From NCBI RefSeq assembly GCF_023369855.1, contig NZ_JAMBPP010000017.1:18975-82974 (forward strand): a stretch of 64,000 nt of DNA, read 5' to 3'. The stretch is from Actinotalea alkalitolerans. Its GTDB lineage: Bacteria; Actinomycetota; Actinomycetes; Actinomycetales; Cellulomonadaceae. A program made the translations under genes and the position numbers. Under the pieces are notes generated by a model. It saw only the letters and a list, made by a program, of their open reading frames with translations. It was not told where the DNA came from and searched no databases. Positions 32,808 through 41,172 of the stretch are shown here, one piece after another; positions within the stretch are counted from its first letter, which is position 1; each line of letters starts with the position of its first letter.

Positions 32808-33608
32808 TCAGCTGCCGACGACGGGTGCGAACGGGTTGCGTTCGCTCGCTGGCAAGGGCGCGAGCTCGACCTCAGGCTCCTCCCCGTCGACCGCTGGCAC
32901 GTCGACCGCGGGGAGCACGTAGATCATCCCGTCGATCGTCATGTCCAGATCGCCCGCCTGGGTAGCGGGCCTGCCGCCCGATGCCTCGGCGAGCGGCAAC
33001 GCGGAGGTGTTGAGACTGGTCACGAGATACAGCCGCCGTGTGCCCTCCTGGAGTGCCTCGAGAAATGCAGAGACATTGGCATAGGGGCCTACCAGGGTGA
33101 TCGACATGGGAATACCGACGAGGCGCGTCGCTTCGGCGACCGGTTCCGGTGCGGCGTCCTGGGTGGGGTCACGGGTGATGTCGTCGGCCTCCTCGGCCGG
33201 AACCTCTTCCGCGTCGGCCTCCTCGGCTGCGGGCACCGGTGCCACCGAGACAGGCGGGACGACGAGCTGCGGAAGGCCAGGGGTCAGCCCCACGATCGTC
33301 ACGCCGTGCGCCGCCGCTGCAGCATCAATCTCACGGAGGTAGTCGGCCAGGTCTGCATCTTGCGGGAACTGGACCTGGATGGCTTCGAGCTGCGCCTTGT
33401 AGCTGTCGAGGTCCTCGTACTGCTTCTTGAGGGTGGCGAGCTGGAGCTGCAGGATGTCCTGACGGGCCAGTTCCGACTCGGTGATGTCGCGGGTCTCTTG
33501 TGCCTCGGTGAGCTTGGGGGTGACAGCGAGGAACCAGACCCCAGCGACGATCAGGAGGGCCACGACGACCGTGCCTGCGATCCACCTGCTGGCCTTGGCG
33601 GTGCCCAT
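32808..33608 (-). CDS. pilO: Type IV pilus alignment protein PilO-like
   Basis: Inner-membrane alignment-complex protein linking PilM/PilN to the outer parts of the machine. The 266 residues begin with a transmembrane helix (about 8-30, [20 protein letters not shown]), then a coiled coil (about 35-80) and a ferredoxin-like domain interrupted by an acidic low-complexity insert ([15 protein letters not shown]). Its length and order after PilN fit PilO. It is the last gene of pilMNO; its ATG is one base after the pilN stop region (33610). Confidence 0.82.
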   Translation of the reverse strand: MGTAKASRWIAGTVVVALLIVAGVWFLAVTPKLTEAQETRDITESELARQDILQLQLATLKKQYEDLDSYKAQLEAIQVQFPQDADLADYLREIDAAAAAHGVTIVGLTPGLPQLVVPPVSVAPVPAAEEADAEEVPAEEADDITRDPTQDAAPEPVAEATRLVGIPMSITLVGPYANVSAFLEALQEGTRRLYLVTSLNTSALPLAEASGGRPATQAGDLDMTIDGMIYVLPAVDVPAVDGEEPEVELAPLPASERNPFAPVVGS

Positions 33609-33609
33609 G

Positions 33610-34302
33610 TCAGCTCTCCTCGTCGATGTCGATGAAGCGCTGTGCGTAGGCGTCTTCAGTGATCTGCACCGAACCCGACACGATGAAGTAGACGCCCTCG
33701 TCTTCGGTGACCTGCGAAGACGAGATCCACGGGTCGGAGAACCCGGTGACTGCGTCGAGGTTGTCGAGCCAGGCCGCGGTGTCCGGGACGGTGACCGATC
33801 GCGCGGTGAAGGTGAGCGTCCCGACGTTGGGGCCCTGCAACGGGTGAGCGGCTCCCACAGGTGCCATCGTGGGGGTGGCAGCCACGACGGAGAACGTGTC
33901 GAAGCTCACGGCCGTCGGAGACGTCGCAGCCAGTGCAGCGAGGTAGGGACGCCACCTGACCTCGGTCGACATCCCGAGCCGGCGAGCCGTCAGAGCCTCG
34001 CTGAGCTGATTGAGGACGCGGGGCACCTCGGCGTACTCGGCCTGTTCGGCGAGCAACCCTTGGTTCACGGCTTCGACATCACTGAGCTCGGCCTGGGCCT
34101 GGCGTGCGCTGAAGGTGGCCCATAGGAGGAGCAGTCCAGCAAGGAAGATCGACACGAGGATCGCAACGCCGAGCCACGCCTTGAGCCGGCCGAGCCGACG
34201 TCCCGCCGTGATCTCCGGCGGGAGCAGGTTGACCTGCGGCAGTGCGGGAGCTCCGGGCACCATCGCGGCGGTGCGAACAGGAGCGACGGAGGTGGCGCTC
34301 AC
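33610..34302 (-). CDS. pilN: Type IV pilus assembly protein PilN-like
   Basis: Bitopic membrane protein whose N-terminal peptide docks on PilM. The diagnostic VNLLPPEI motif is present (residues about 24-31), followed by a transmembrane helix (about 44-66, WLGVAILVSIFLAGLLLLWA), a coiled coil and a ferredoxin-like periplasmic-type domain. 230 residues. The GTG start overlaps the pilM stop as GTGA (34299-34302). Confidence 0.88.
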   Translation of the reverse strand: MSATSVAPVRTAAMVPGAPALPQVNLLPPEITAGRRLGRLKAWLGVAILVSIFLAGLLLLWATFSARQAQAELSDVEAVNQGLLAEQAEYAEVPRVLNQLSEALTARRLGMSTEVRWRPYLAALAATSPTAVSFDTFSVVAATPTMAPVGAAHPLQGPNVGTLTFTARSVTVPDTAAWLDNLDAVTGFSDPWISSSQVTEDEGVYFIVSGSVQITEDAYAQRFIDIDEES

Positions 34303-35360
34303 GCGGCGACTCCCATGGCGAGGCCCACCGGGATGGCCAGCAGGGAGATGGACTCGGGCAGGTGCTTGCGGGCATCTGCTCCGACCTTCAGGGTGGCCAG
34401 CGGGTCGCCGTAGGTCACGGGTAGGCGGCTGGCGGTCGACAGGTACTGAGCGAGTCCTGGCAGGAGACCACCACCGCCTGTCAGGAGCGCAACGTCCAGG
34501 CCTGAACCAGGGTTGTTGCTCGAGTAGTAGACGAAGGTGTTACGGATCGCCTCGACCAGGTTCCGTGTCACCTCGCTCACAGCGTTGGCCCCTAGGGAGA
34601 GCTCGGGAGCGACCGGGTAACCGACCCCGATCTCGCGCTTGAGCCGTTCTGCATCCGGACCCGACATCTGCATCTGCCCCGCCAACGCGTCGGTGACGTC
34701 GTTCCCACCCGAGGGCAGTGTGCGCGCGAATCGTGGCACGCCGTGCGCCGAGATGATGACGTTGGTCACCCGGGCGCCGACGTCGACCAGTGCGACGACC
34801 TTGTCGGCGAACTCCCCTCGGGCCATCCCGCGGAGGAGCGCGAAGGCGTTAAGGTCGACCATTCCGGGTCGCAGGCCCGCGCTCTCCGCGGCCATGACGT
34901 TCGAACGGACGGTCTCCCGCGAGGCAGCGACCAGCATGCCCTGGAGCGTTCGACCTGAGGAGCCCTGGTACTCGGCAGTCGGGTAGTAGTCGAGCAGCGC
35001 CTCATCGACGGGCATCGGGAGCAGCTCCTGCACCTGGAACCGCAAGGATGCGCGCAGCTGCGCCATCGGGGCCCAGGGGAGCTCCAGCTCGCGCACCACG
35101 ACACGGGGGTTGCCGACCCCGAGCACCACGTCGCGCGTGCTGAACTTCCCGCGGCGCCACAGGTCCTTGAGCGTGGATGCGACGGTCTCCGGCTCGGCGA
35201 CCTCGGCGTCCTGAACAGCACCTGGCGGGAGAGCGATCTCTGCGCACCGGACCAAGGTCGGCTGGTGGCGGCCCGACGGACCACCGCTGCCGAACTCGAG
35301 CTCAACAGCGCGCACCGCGGTCGAGCCGATGTCGAGCCCTACGACCCGGGTCTTGCCCAT
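34299..35360 (-). CDS. pilM: Type IV pilus assembly protein PilM
   Basis: Actin-like cytoplasmic ATPase-fold protein that binds the PilN N-terminus. The 353 residues start MGKTRVVGLDIGSTAVRAVE (phosphate 1 loop) and contain FQVQELLPMPVDEALLDYYP, ALVDVGARVTNVII (phosphate 2) and LLTGGGGLLPGLAQYL (adenosine loop). Start ATG 35360 has GGAAG about five bases upstream. A sigma-28-like promoter lies 44-72 bases upstream, so pilMNO is its own transcription unit. Confidence 0.93.
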   Translation of the reverse strand: MGKTRVVGLDIGSTAVRAVELEFGSGGPSGRHQPTLVRCAEIALPPGAVQDAEVAEPETVASTLKDLWRRGKFSTRDVVLGVGNPRVVVRELELPWAPMAQLRASLRFQVQELLPMPVDEALLDYYPTAEYQGSSGRTLQGMLVAASRETVRSNVMAAESAGLRPGMVDLNAFALLRGMARGEFADKVVALVDVGARVTNVIISAHGVPRFARTLPSGGNDVTDALAGQMQMSGPDAERLKREIGVGYPVAPELSLGANAVSEVTRNLVEAIRNTFVYYSSNNPGSGLDVALLTGGGGLLPGLAQYLSTASRLPVTYGDPLATLKVGADARKHLPESISLLAIPVGLAMGVAA

Positions 35361-35403
35361 GTTTCTTCCGCCTCTGCCGATGTGTTCGTGCCCTGCACCA
35401 GTC

Positions 35404-35432
35404 CTATCGGACGGTCTGGCAGGTCCCTTGAG
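35404..35432 (-). promoter_or_regulatory. Sigma-28-like promoter of pilMNO
   Basis: On the minus strand CTCAAG (35427-35432), exactly 15 bases, TCCGATAG (35404-35411). The same -35 sequence and spacing occur at pilA. The predicted start near 35397 gives a leader of about 35 bases. Confidence 0.65.
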
Positions 35433-35467
35433 AAGAACGACCACACGGGCTGACGGCGCGGCGGCAA

Positions 35468-36247
35468 TCAGGACATCAGACCGATGTATCCCGACCAGAG
35501 CTGTTCGCCGCACACGACACCGACGGCCGCCCCGCCGACCATCCATGGCCCGAACGGGATGCCCGACTTGCGACCGGCGCGTCCGCTGGCAAGGAGACCG
35601 ACGGCAAAGGCGCCGCCCAGGAGGAAGGCAGCGAAGGCGCCGACAACGAATGCGCCCCAGCCGATCCACCCGAGGTAGAGACCGAGAACCCCGGCGAGCT
35701 TGACGTCACCGAAACCCATGCCCACCGGGTACACCACCATCAGGACGAAGTAGAAGACGTAGAGCACAGCACCGGCCGCGACGGCACGCATGAGCGCTCC
35801 CCAGTCTTGTATCCCCCACGAGGCGACCGCGAGCAGGACGGGGCCGACGAGGTAGGACGGAAGCACGATCGCGTTGGGCAGCCGACGGGTGTCCAGGTCG
35901 ATCAGTGTGAGCGCCACGCCGATGGCAGCGAGGTATAGGTAGGCGGGTACCGCCCAGCCGTTGTCCGTTCCGAGCCCGAATCGGACCGCGACGACGACGA
36001 AGGCGACTCCCGTGACCAGTTCGACCAACGGATATCGGACGGGAATCCGTTCGTGGCAGTCACGGCAGCTTCCACGCAGCGCGAGCCATGACAGTACTGG
36101 CACGTTGTCCCGACGGCGGATGGGGTGCGCGCAGCGCGGGCAGGCACTCGGTGGGGCAACCACAGACTCCCCGCGGGGGACACGCCAGATGACGACGTTG
36201 AGAAACGACCCGATGAGCAGCCCGATCCCTGCGACCAGGGCAAGCAC
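35468..36247 (-). CDS. pilD: Prepilin leader peptidase / N-methyltransferase PilD
   Basis: Cleaves prepilin leaders and methylates the new N-terminus. Polytopic membrane protein of about 259 residues. The methylase zinc site is present (CPRCAHPIRRRDN, then CRDCHERIPVRYPLVE), as are both peptidase aspartates (LIDLDTRRLPN and GFGDVKLAG). The first membrane helix, LALVAGIGLLIGSFLNVVIW, is complete from GTG 36247. A CTG at 36295 overlapping the previous stop has AGGAG six bases upstream and would add 16 residues; the true start is unresolved. Confidence 0.9.
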   Translation of the reverse strand: MLALVAGIGLLIGSFLNVVIWRVPRGESVVAPPSACPRCAHPIRRRDNVPVLSWLALRGSCRDCHERIPVRYPLVELVTGVAFVVVAVRFGLGTDNGWAVPAYLYLAAIGVALTLIDLDTRRLPNAIVLPSYLVGPVLLAVASWGIQDWGALMRAVAAGAVLYVFYFVLMVVYPVGMGFGDVKLAGVLGLYLGWIGWGAFVVGAFAAFLLGGAFAVGLLASGRAGRKSGIPFGPWMVGGAAVGVVCGEQLWSGYIGLMS

Positions 36248-36291
36248 TGCGGCCTGAGCGTGACCTGTCAGGACGGCAGGTTCGGCGAGGT

Positions 36292-37896
36292 TCAGGGGAT
36301 CTCCTGGTAGCCGTCGAGCGAGGCGGACACCGTGCTCGGAGGCGCGTTCCACTTCTGGCCAAGACCCGAGTTGCAGGTGGCCGTGGTGATCTTGGAGAAC
36401 GCACCGAGGAACTTGTCCCCGAGGGAGGCGCACCTACCCCAGCTGTCCACGAACGTGTAGGAGGTCGCATAGCTGCCGGTGTCGGCGAACCGTGTCCACC
36501 TCTGGTTGGCAGCCGAACTGCTGCACGCGCTGGTCAGGTACACGTAGCCGCCTTCTGTCCCGGGTGAGACGAGACAGTAGCGCGCCGACGTGCTGTTCAG
36601 GCGCAGGATCGAGATCTGCTGCGGTCCGCTCGACCCGACCTTGCTCGCCGGTTCGGTGTAGTACCACTTGTGGTTCCAGAGCAGGTTGGGCTGTCCGGGG
36701 ATCGGGTCCTGCTTGCACGGGTAGACGATCATGTGCGAGTAGTTGACGTCCTCGTTGGTGACGTCGAAGCACCGTCCAAACTCCAGGTAGTTCACGATCT
36801 GACGGGTGTCTTCACCCGCGGCTCCGGCACCTACCCGTGGGTCAGGATTGAACGAGCCCCACTCATTGTTGCTCGGGGCACTTCCCGTCACCCAGAGGTC
36901 ACGGCCGTTGGGCGAACCTGACGCGGTCCCCGAGCTCAACCACGTACTCGCATACCCTGAGGAGATGGGGTCGCGCTGGCCGCGCCAGCGAGCTCCTCCC
37001 TCCCAGCTCCAGAGCTGGTTCCACCGCGCCGCGGAAGTCTTGGGTTCACACACCCTTAGGGTGATGCGCTGTGGAGGGCTGCCGCCGACCGGGCCGGTCA
37101 GGCACAGAGGATCGACGCCGAGGCCAGGCAGCGTCGTACTGGCGAGCTTGATCTGGTAGTCGGTGTCGTAGATCCACAGCTGGTGCACGTCGTCGGTGCC
37201 GCAGTCGACCGCCGGGACGTACCTCACGTGGGACCCGACACTCGCCGAGTACGCCTCCAGACAGAAGCGATCCGGGGTGATCGACCCGTCGAAGCTATAG
37301 ATCAGGCCGCCAGGGATGTTGTTGTTGGTGATCTGGAACTCGTAGGTCACCTGGACGGTGCGGTTACCTGCGTCTGCGCCCATCCCTGCGACACCCTCGG
37401 CCAACCCCGAGGCGGTCACGAGCGCGTAGCTCGGGTCGGCCGTCGGGCCGGAACCCGGGGTGCAGGCAAGGGCGTTGGACGCGATCCACGAGGCACTACG
37501 GCCGGTAGGGTCCTGCAAGAAGTACTGGATGGAGGCCGTGTACGTCAGGCTCGCTCCGGCGTCATCGACCGGCCCTTCGGCCGAGCACGGCAGCTTTGCC
37601 CGGTCGCCGTAGACCGCTCCGGTGAAGTCCGCAGGCGCCTCCGCGGTCCGGATCTGTCCGATCACCGTGTTCACGCCGGCTTCGGCAGCGAAGATCGTCT
37701 GGCTGCTGGTGCGCATGAAGCTCGTCGGCATCATCTGCGACATCATGATCCCCAGCAGGAGCATGCTCAGCATGGCGGTCAGCAGGATCGCGATCAGAGT
37801 GGTCACCATCGCCACCCCACCCTCGGAGTCACGCGCCGAGCGGCACAACCGGAACCGGCTCAAGACGCGCGAAGCCGTTGACGTCAGGGTTGTCAT
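36292..37896 (-). CDS. PilX-like minor prepilin with ricin-type beta-trefoil repeats
   Basis: A 534-residue protein. After a 25-residue basic leader it has a pilin-type hydrophobic helix (GGVAMVTTLIAILLTAMLSM, about 27-50). The Glu normally at +5 is missing, as in tip pilins such as PilX and GspK. From about residue 200 to the end are repeated Q/N-x-W motifs typical of ricin B lectin folds: HQLW (about 240), NQLW (292), LLWNHKW (408), NQRW (463), GQKW (515), with paired cysteines. This suggests one or two carbohydrate-binding trefoils on a minor pilin. It overlaps the PilW-like gene by ATGA (37893-37896). Confidence 0.8.
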   Translation of the reverse strand: MTTLTSTASRVLSRFRLCRSARDSEGGVAMVTTLIAILLTAMLSMLLLGIMMSQMMPTSFMRTSSQTIFAAEAGVNTVIGQIRTAEAPADFTGAVYGDRAKLPCSAEGPVDDAGASLTYTASIQYFLQDPTGRSASWIASNALACTPGSGPTADPSYALVTASGLAEGVAGMGADAGNRTVQVTYEFQITNNNIPGGLIYSFDGSITPDRFCLEAYSASVGSHVRYVPAVDCGTDDVHQLWIYDTDYQIKLASTTLPGLGVDPLCLTGPVGGSPPQRITLRVCEPKTSAARWNQLWSWEGGARWRGQRDPISSGYASTWLSSGTASGSPNGRDLWVTGSAPSNNEWGSFNPDPRVGAGAAGEDTRQIVNYLEFGRCFDVTNEDVNYSHMIVYPCKQDPIPGQPNLLWNHKWYYTEPASKVGSSGPQQISILRLNSTSARYCLVSPGTEGGYVYLTSACSSSAANQRWTRFADTGSYATSYTFVDSWGRCASLGDKFLGAFSKITTATCNSGLGQKWNAPPSTVSASLDGYQEIP

Positions 37897-38579
37897 GGGC
37901 GCTCCAGGTGGCTCGTGCAGATGAAGGTGTCGCTCACTCCGTCGCCGTTGAGGTCGGCGTTGCTGGGCGACTCGTAGGAGCTGTTGCGGGCGACGAAGAC
38001 GGTGGCGACATCGGCTCCTGTCACCGAACCCGGTCCAGCCGAGCCTCGTCCGACATCCACGCTGACCATGAGCTGCTGGCGGGTCAGCGTGCCTCCGGCG
38101 CGTTCGAGCACGAATGGCGGATTCGGTGCAATACCGGCCGCGAGGTCCCCGAGCATGTCGTTGCGCACGTCGGTCGCGATGGTGTTCCAGGCAGACCTGG
38201 TACCAGTCGGAACGTCACGCCACGTCCTGACCTGGAGCACCCGGGCGGTCGGGTCGAACCGCCACTGGGTGCACAGCGGCTCCTGCCCTCCAGGCAGGGA
38301 CGTCGTCAGGAACTCGACGTAGTGAGCACCGCTGGCTCCGGGCCCGGGTGAGTTGATCGAGTTCGCATACCGGATCTGCTTGTCCATCATCTGGAACGCC
38401 TTGCGAACGGCGTCCCCCGAGTCGGTGACGTCCTGTGCGCGAACTGCGCTGCGCGTCATCGTCATGAGCCCGCCGAAGAAGACGGCCAGGACGACGCTGA
38501 AGATCGCCATCGCCACGAGGAGCTCGACGAGCGTCATCCCCTCGTCGTCCTCGGACGACCGGCCACGGAGGAGGCGCAT
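37893..38579 (-). CDS. PilW-like minor prepilin
   Basis: A 228-residue type IV prepilin. The leader ends EDDEG, then MTLVELLVAMAIFSVVLAVF, with the canonical Gly at -1 and Glu at +5. The C-terminal domain has a Cys pair and a Ca-binding-like DLNGDGVSDTFIC segment. The ATG overlaps the stop of the preceding minor prepilin by one base (TGATG). It belongs to the minor-pilin set that probably primes the pilus tip. Confidence 0.85.
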   Translation of the reverse strand: MRLLRGRSSEDDEGMTLVELLVAMAIFSVVLAVFFGGLMTMTRSAVRAQDVTDSGDAVRKAFQMMDKQIRYANSINSPGPGASGAHYVEFLTTSLPGGQEPLCTQWRFDPTARVLQVRTWRDVPTGTRSAWNTIATDVRNDMLGDLAAGIAPNPPFVLERAGGTLTRQQLMVSVDVGRGSAGPGSVTGADVATVFVARNSSYESPSNADLNGDGVSDTFICTSHLERP

Positions 38580-40450
38580 CAGTCGCGTCCGTAGATCTCG
38601 AACCGGGCACTGGCGACATCCGACCGCAGGCCTGTCTGCAGGTCGACGAGTGAGTACGTGAAGTTGCAGACCCGCCAGGAGGTGGAGTTGCCGGTGGTCC
38701 GGGCGATTACCCTGATCTCTCCCAGGTGCAACCGGTTCTGGTCGGTGGGAGGTCGGAAGTCACACCCCCCGGTCATCCCGGTGTAGTCGATCCGCACGCC
38801 GGTTCCCGTCCTGACGAAAGAACCGGGTGTGTCGTTGAGGCCGACGGGGACGTACCGCGCGGTTTGAGAGGAGAGACGGACGTCGTCCGCCACCGCGACC
38901 GGCGCGGTCGGTGGCGGAGCCGAGTAGGTGACTCGTACCGTCATAGTCGCGGGGGCCGACGAGATCCCGGCGGCGTCGGTCAGGACGTAGCCGAAGGTGC
39001 GCTCGAGGGCCGTGTTCTGCGGCGAGTCGTACCGCACGGTTGTGCCAGTCAGCGGCGCACCCGTGAAGGTGACACCGTCGACCTGGAGGGTTCCGCCGGC
39101 CGCAGCCCCGCTCGTTACCGTGACCCTCAACCCTGTGGGGTCGGCGTTGCCCTCGAGGAGCTTGGGTGTCAGGTCCGTCCAGGTCGGCGTGCTGGTTGGC
39201 TTGGCCGGGACCTCGAGGACCTTGTCCCCACTGACGATCGTGTTGATCAAGATGTTGACCCGGGCGACCGGGCTCTCCTGCCCCGACGTGTCCGTGTACC
39301 GGTACTCGAACCAGTCACCTCCCGAGGCGACCGACGGCGTGTAGACGACGGCGAGCCCGGACACCGTCGCGGTTCCGTTGGTCGGGGGCTCAGTGATGGT
39401 CACCAAGGCGGGCGAACCCACGTCGTTCGCCGTCACGTTGACGGTCGCGGAGGTTCCGCCCAGGACCAGCGCGGTGTCGTTGCTCGCGAGGGGTAGCAGG
39501 GTGATCTCGACCGTGGCCGGGTCGGACTGCGCGCCACTCGCGTCCTTGATGCGGTACGTGAACGTGTATCGCCCGGAGCCGCTCGTGGGGGCCGTGTACG
39601 TGATGACGCCGTTCGTGGCTACCGTCGCGGTGCCCTGCCCGGACGCGGGCGGGCTCACGATCATCACGGGGTTGGAGGTGACCGGCCCGAGGAGGTCGTT
39701 GGTCAGGACGTTGATCGCGCGCGACTCGCCGTGCAGGAAGACCTCGAAGTCGTCCACGGCGATCGGGGTGAGGACCTGGTTCCACTTGAGATCGGAGGAG
39801 CGGTCGACCAAACCACTGAGGTGGTAGCTGCACTGATCGCCCGCGCACTGCCCGCTGGTCGATGGCCAGGTCACGACTGTGGTTACCCGGAGCATCCGCA
39901 GCATGCCTGGAGGGGTCGCGTCCTCAGCCAGGGCCGACGGCACACCTGGGAGCTTCGAGCAGACCTGGTCCGTCGACACGACGTTGCTCGGCCGGTAGCA
40001 CACGCCGACGAGGGTCGTGACGGTGTACTGCTGCCCGGAGTGAGCTCTGGTGACCACGAGTGGCACGGTCGCGTTGTCCGACGTGGTCAACCCGGTGTCC
40101 GGGTCCCACAGCGGGTAGGTCTCGTCGAGCCCGTCGATGTTGAGCGCTGCCAGTGCTGACCAGGCCGCCTCGACGTCGACCTGTCGCCGCCCGACGGCGA
40201 GGCCAGAGATCGTCGACCCGCCGGCGGTCATCGGGTTGACGGCGTAGGCGCGCTCCATGGCCTCGTTGGCGACGGCGACCGCGTTCTGTGAGCGCTGCAG
40301 GTGACTGGTGGTCTGGGTGCCCTGGATGAAGAAGTAGAGGGCTGCCGTGGCGACGATGCCGAGCAGGACGAGCGAGACGATGACCTCGATCAGCGTCAGG
40401 CCGGAGTCGTCTGGCCGTGCGTCGGGCGTCTCGGTGCGGGACCGTGGCAT
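38579..40450 (-). CDS. PilV-like minor prepilin with tandem Ig-like domains
   Basis: A 623-residue protein. The short leader ends ARPDDSG, followed by LTLIEVIVSLVLLGIVATAA: Gly at -1 and Glu at +5 as in type IV prepilins. Beyond a pilin-like region the chain holds about three to four bacterial cadherin/Ig-like repeats (from about residue 235). They include AVDDFEVFLHGESRAINVLT, GVITYTAPTSGSGRYTFTYR and TANDVGSPALVTITEPPTNG, as in repeated adhesin domains. ATG 40450 follows GAGGAGG. This is far larger than usual PilV (about 160-220 residues), so it may act as a tip adhesin. Confidence 0.82.
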   Translation of the reverse strand: MPRSRTETPDARPDDSGLTLIEVIVSLVLLGIVATAALYFFIQGTQTTSHLQRSQNAVAVANEAMERAYAVNPMTAGGSTISGLAVGRRQVDVEAAWSALAALNIDGLDETYPLWDPDTGLTTSDNATVPLVVTRAHSGQQYTVTTLVGVCYRPSNVVSTDQVCSKLPGVPSALAEDATPPGMLRMLRVTTVVTWPSTSGQCAGDQCSYHLSGLVDRSSDLKWNQVLTPIAVDDFEVFLHGESRAINVLTNDLLGPVTSNPVMIVSPPASGQGTATVATNGVITYTAPTSGSGRYTFTYRIKDASGAQSDPATVEITLLPLASNDTALVLGGTSATVNVTANDVGSPALVTITEPPTNGTATVSGLAVVYTPSVASGGDWFEYRYTDTSGQESPVARVNILINTIVSGDKVLEVPAKPTSTPTWTDLTPKLLEGNADPTGLRVTVTSGAAAGGTLQVDGVTFTGAPLTGTTVRYDSPQNTALERTFGYVLTDAAGISSAPATMTVRVTYSAPPPTAPVAVADDVRLSSQTARYVPVGLNDTPGSFVRTGTGVRIDYTGMTGGCDFRPPTDQNRLHLGEIRVIARTTGNSTSWRVCNFTYSLVDLQTGLRSDVASARFEIYGRD

Positions 40451-40486
40451 AACCCCTCCTCTGGCTCTCCTGGCAGTGGCACGGCC

Positions 40487-40517
40487 GATGGGCCGGGGCT
40501 GTTGGCCCCGGCCCATC
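40487..40517 (-). terminator. Perfect 13-bp hairpin just after pilA
   Basis: GATGGGCCGGGGC (40487-40499), loop of five, GCCCCGGCCCATC (40505-40517). It starts 12 bases past the pilA stop and has no T run. It could be a partial terminator or a 3' stabiliser that keeps pilA mRNA more abundant than the downstream minor-pilin message. Confidence 0.65.
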
Positions 40518-40529
40518 AGGTGTGGTCGA

Positions 40530-40961
40530 TCAGGGGCAGGCGGCGGTGGTGCTCAGGCCACCGGTCAAGCTGTTGTATGTGATGTGGGGCGCCGTGCCTG
40601 CGGTGATGGCGTTGCCAGCCGGGTTGCTCCCGACGACGCAGAAGCCAGTGGTGCCGATCAGTGTCCAGTTCACGACGTTGCCTGTGCTCAGAGTGACCTG
40701 CTGGGAGCCGACAGCGATCGTTCCCGTGCCCCCACCGGCGGCCGGGTACACCTGGTTGTCGACGAAGTGCGTCTCCAGGCCGGTGGCGACCGTCCGGAGG
40801 TCCGACTTGATCGAGGAGTCGACGGCCGACTTCCGCTGGTTCAGGAAGACCGGGATGGCGATCGCGGCGAGGATGCCGATGATGATCATGACGACGAGGA
40901 GCTCGATCAGGGTGAAACCCTGGTCCTTCTCGTCGAGGGACTTACGGATACGAGCAATCAC
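40530..40961 (-). CDS. pilA: Major type IV pilin
   Basis: The pilus subunit. The 143-residue precursor has leader VIARIRKSLDEKDQG, then FTLIELLVVMIIIGILAAIA: Gly at -1, Phe at +1, Glu at +5, the canonical PilD site. The remainder (about 120 residues) has a short globular domain with a Cys pair (GFCVVG and the C-terminal AACP) forming the likely D-region. GTG 40961 has GGAGAG six bases upstream. A 211-base upstream gap holds its own sigma-28-like promoter. Confidence 0.93.
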   Translation of the reverse strand: MIARIRKSLDEKDQGFTLIELLVVMIIIGILAAIAIPVFLNQRKSAVDSSIKSDLRTVATGLETHFVDNQVYPAAGGGTGTIAVGSQQVTLSTGNVVNWTLIGTTGFCVVGSNPAGNAITAGTAPHITYNSLTGGLSTTAACP

Positions 40962-41093
40962 GAGGTGCTCTCCTTCGAGGTCAGGTACGAATGGCTTGAG
41001 GAATCGATATGTCCGATTCGGGCAATGCTCCGGCACTGCGCCGACGCCGCGAGTGCGCCGACCCGATACCGCTTGTTCGGCCTTGCACCTGCT

Positions 41094-41122
41094 TCATCGG
41101 ACGAGCCTCTGAAGATCTTGAG
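41094..41122 (-). promoter_or_regulatory. Sigma-28-like promoter of pilA
   Basis: On the minus strand CTCAAG (41117-41122), exactly 15 bases, TCCGATGA (41094-41101). It is nearly the same as the pilMNO promoter. The predicted leader is about 125 bases, long enough for post-transcriptional control. A small hairpin, CCGTT/AACGG, lies at 41154-41169 just after the pilC stop. Confidence 0.6.
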
Positions 41123-41172
41123 GTGTTTGTTCCCTGCATCCGCGCTTTTCACCCGTTAGGAGGAACGGCCGC

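Noticed and set aside
40958..41152. A 64-codon frame upstream of pilA
   Set aside because: No ribosome site, odd composition, and it runs through the predicted pilA promoter into the pilA start.
40962..41172. Possible c-di-GMP (GEMM) riboswitch in the pilA leader region
   Set aside because: TGCAGGGAACAAAC looked suggestive, but the GEMM core elements (GACGCAAAGCC, GGUAG...) are missing. The similarity to the pilM upstream region is partly explained by the shared promoter.
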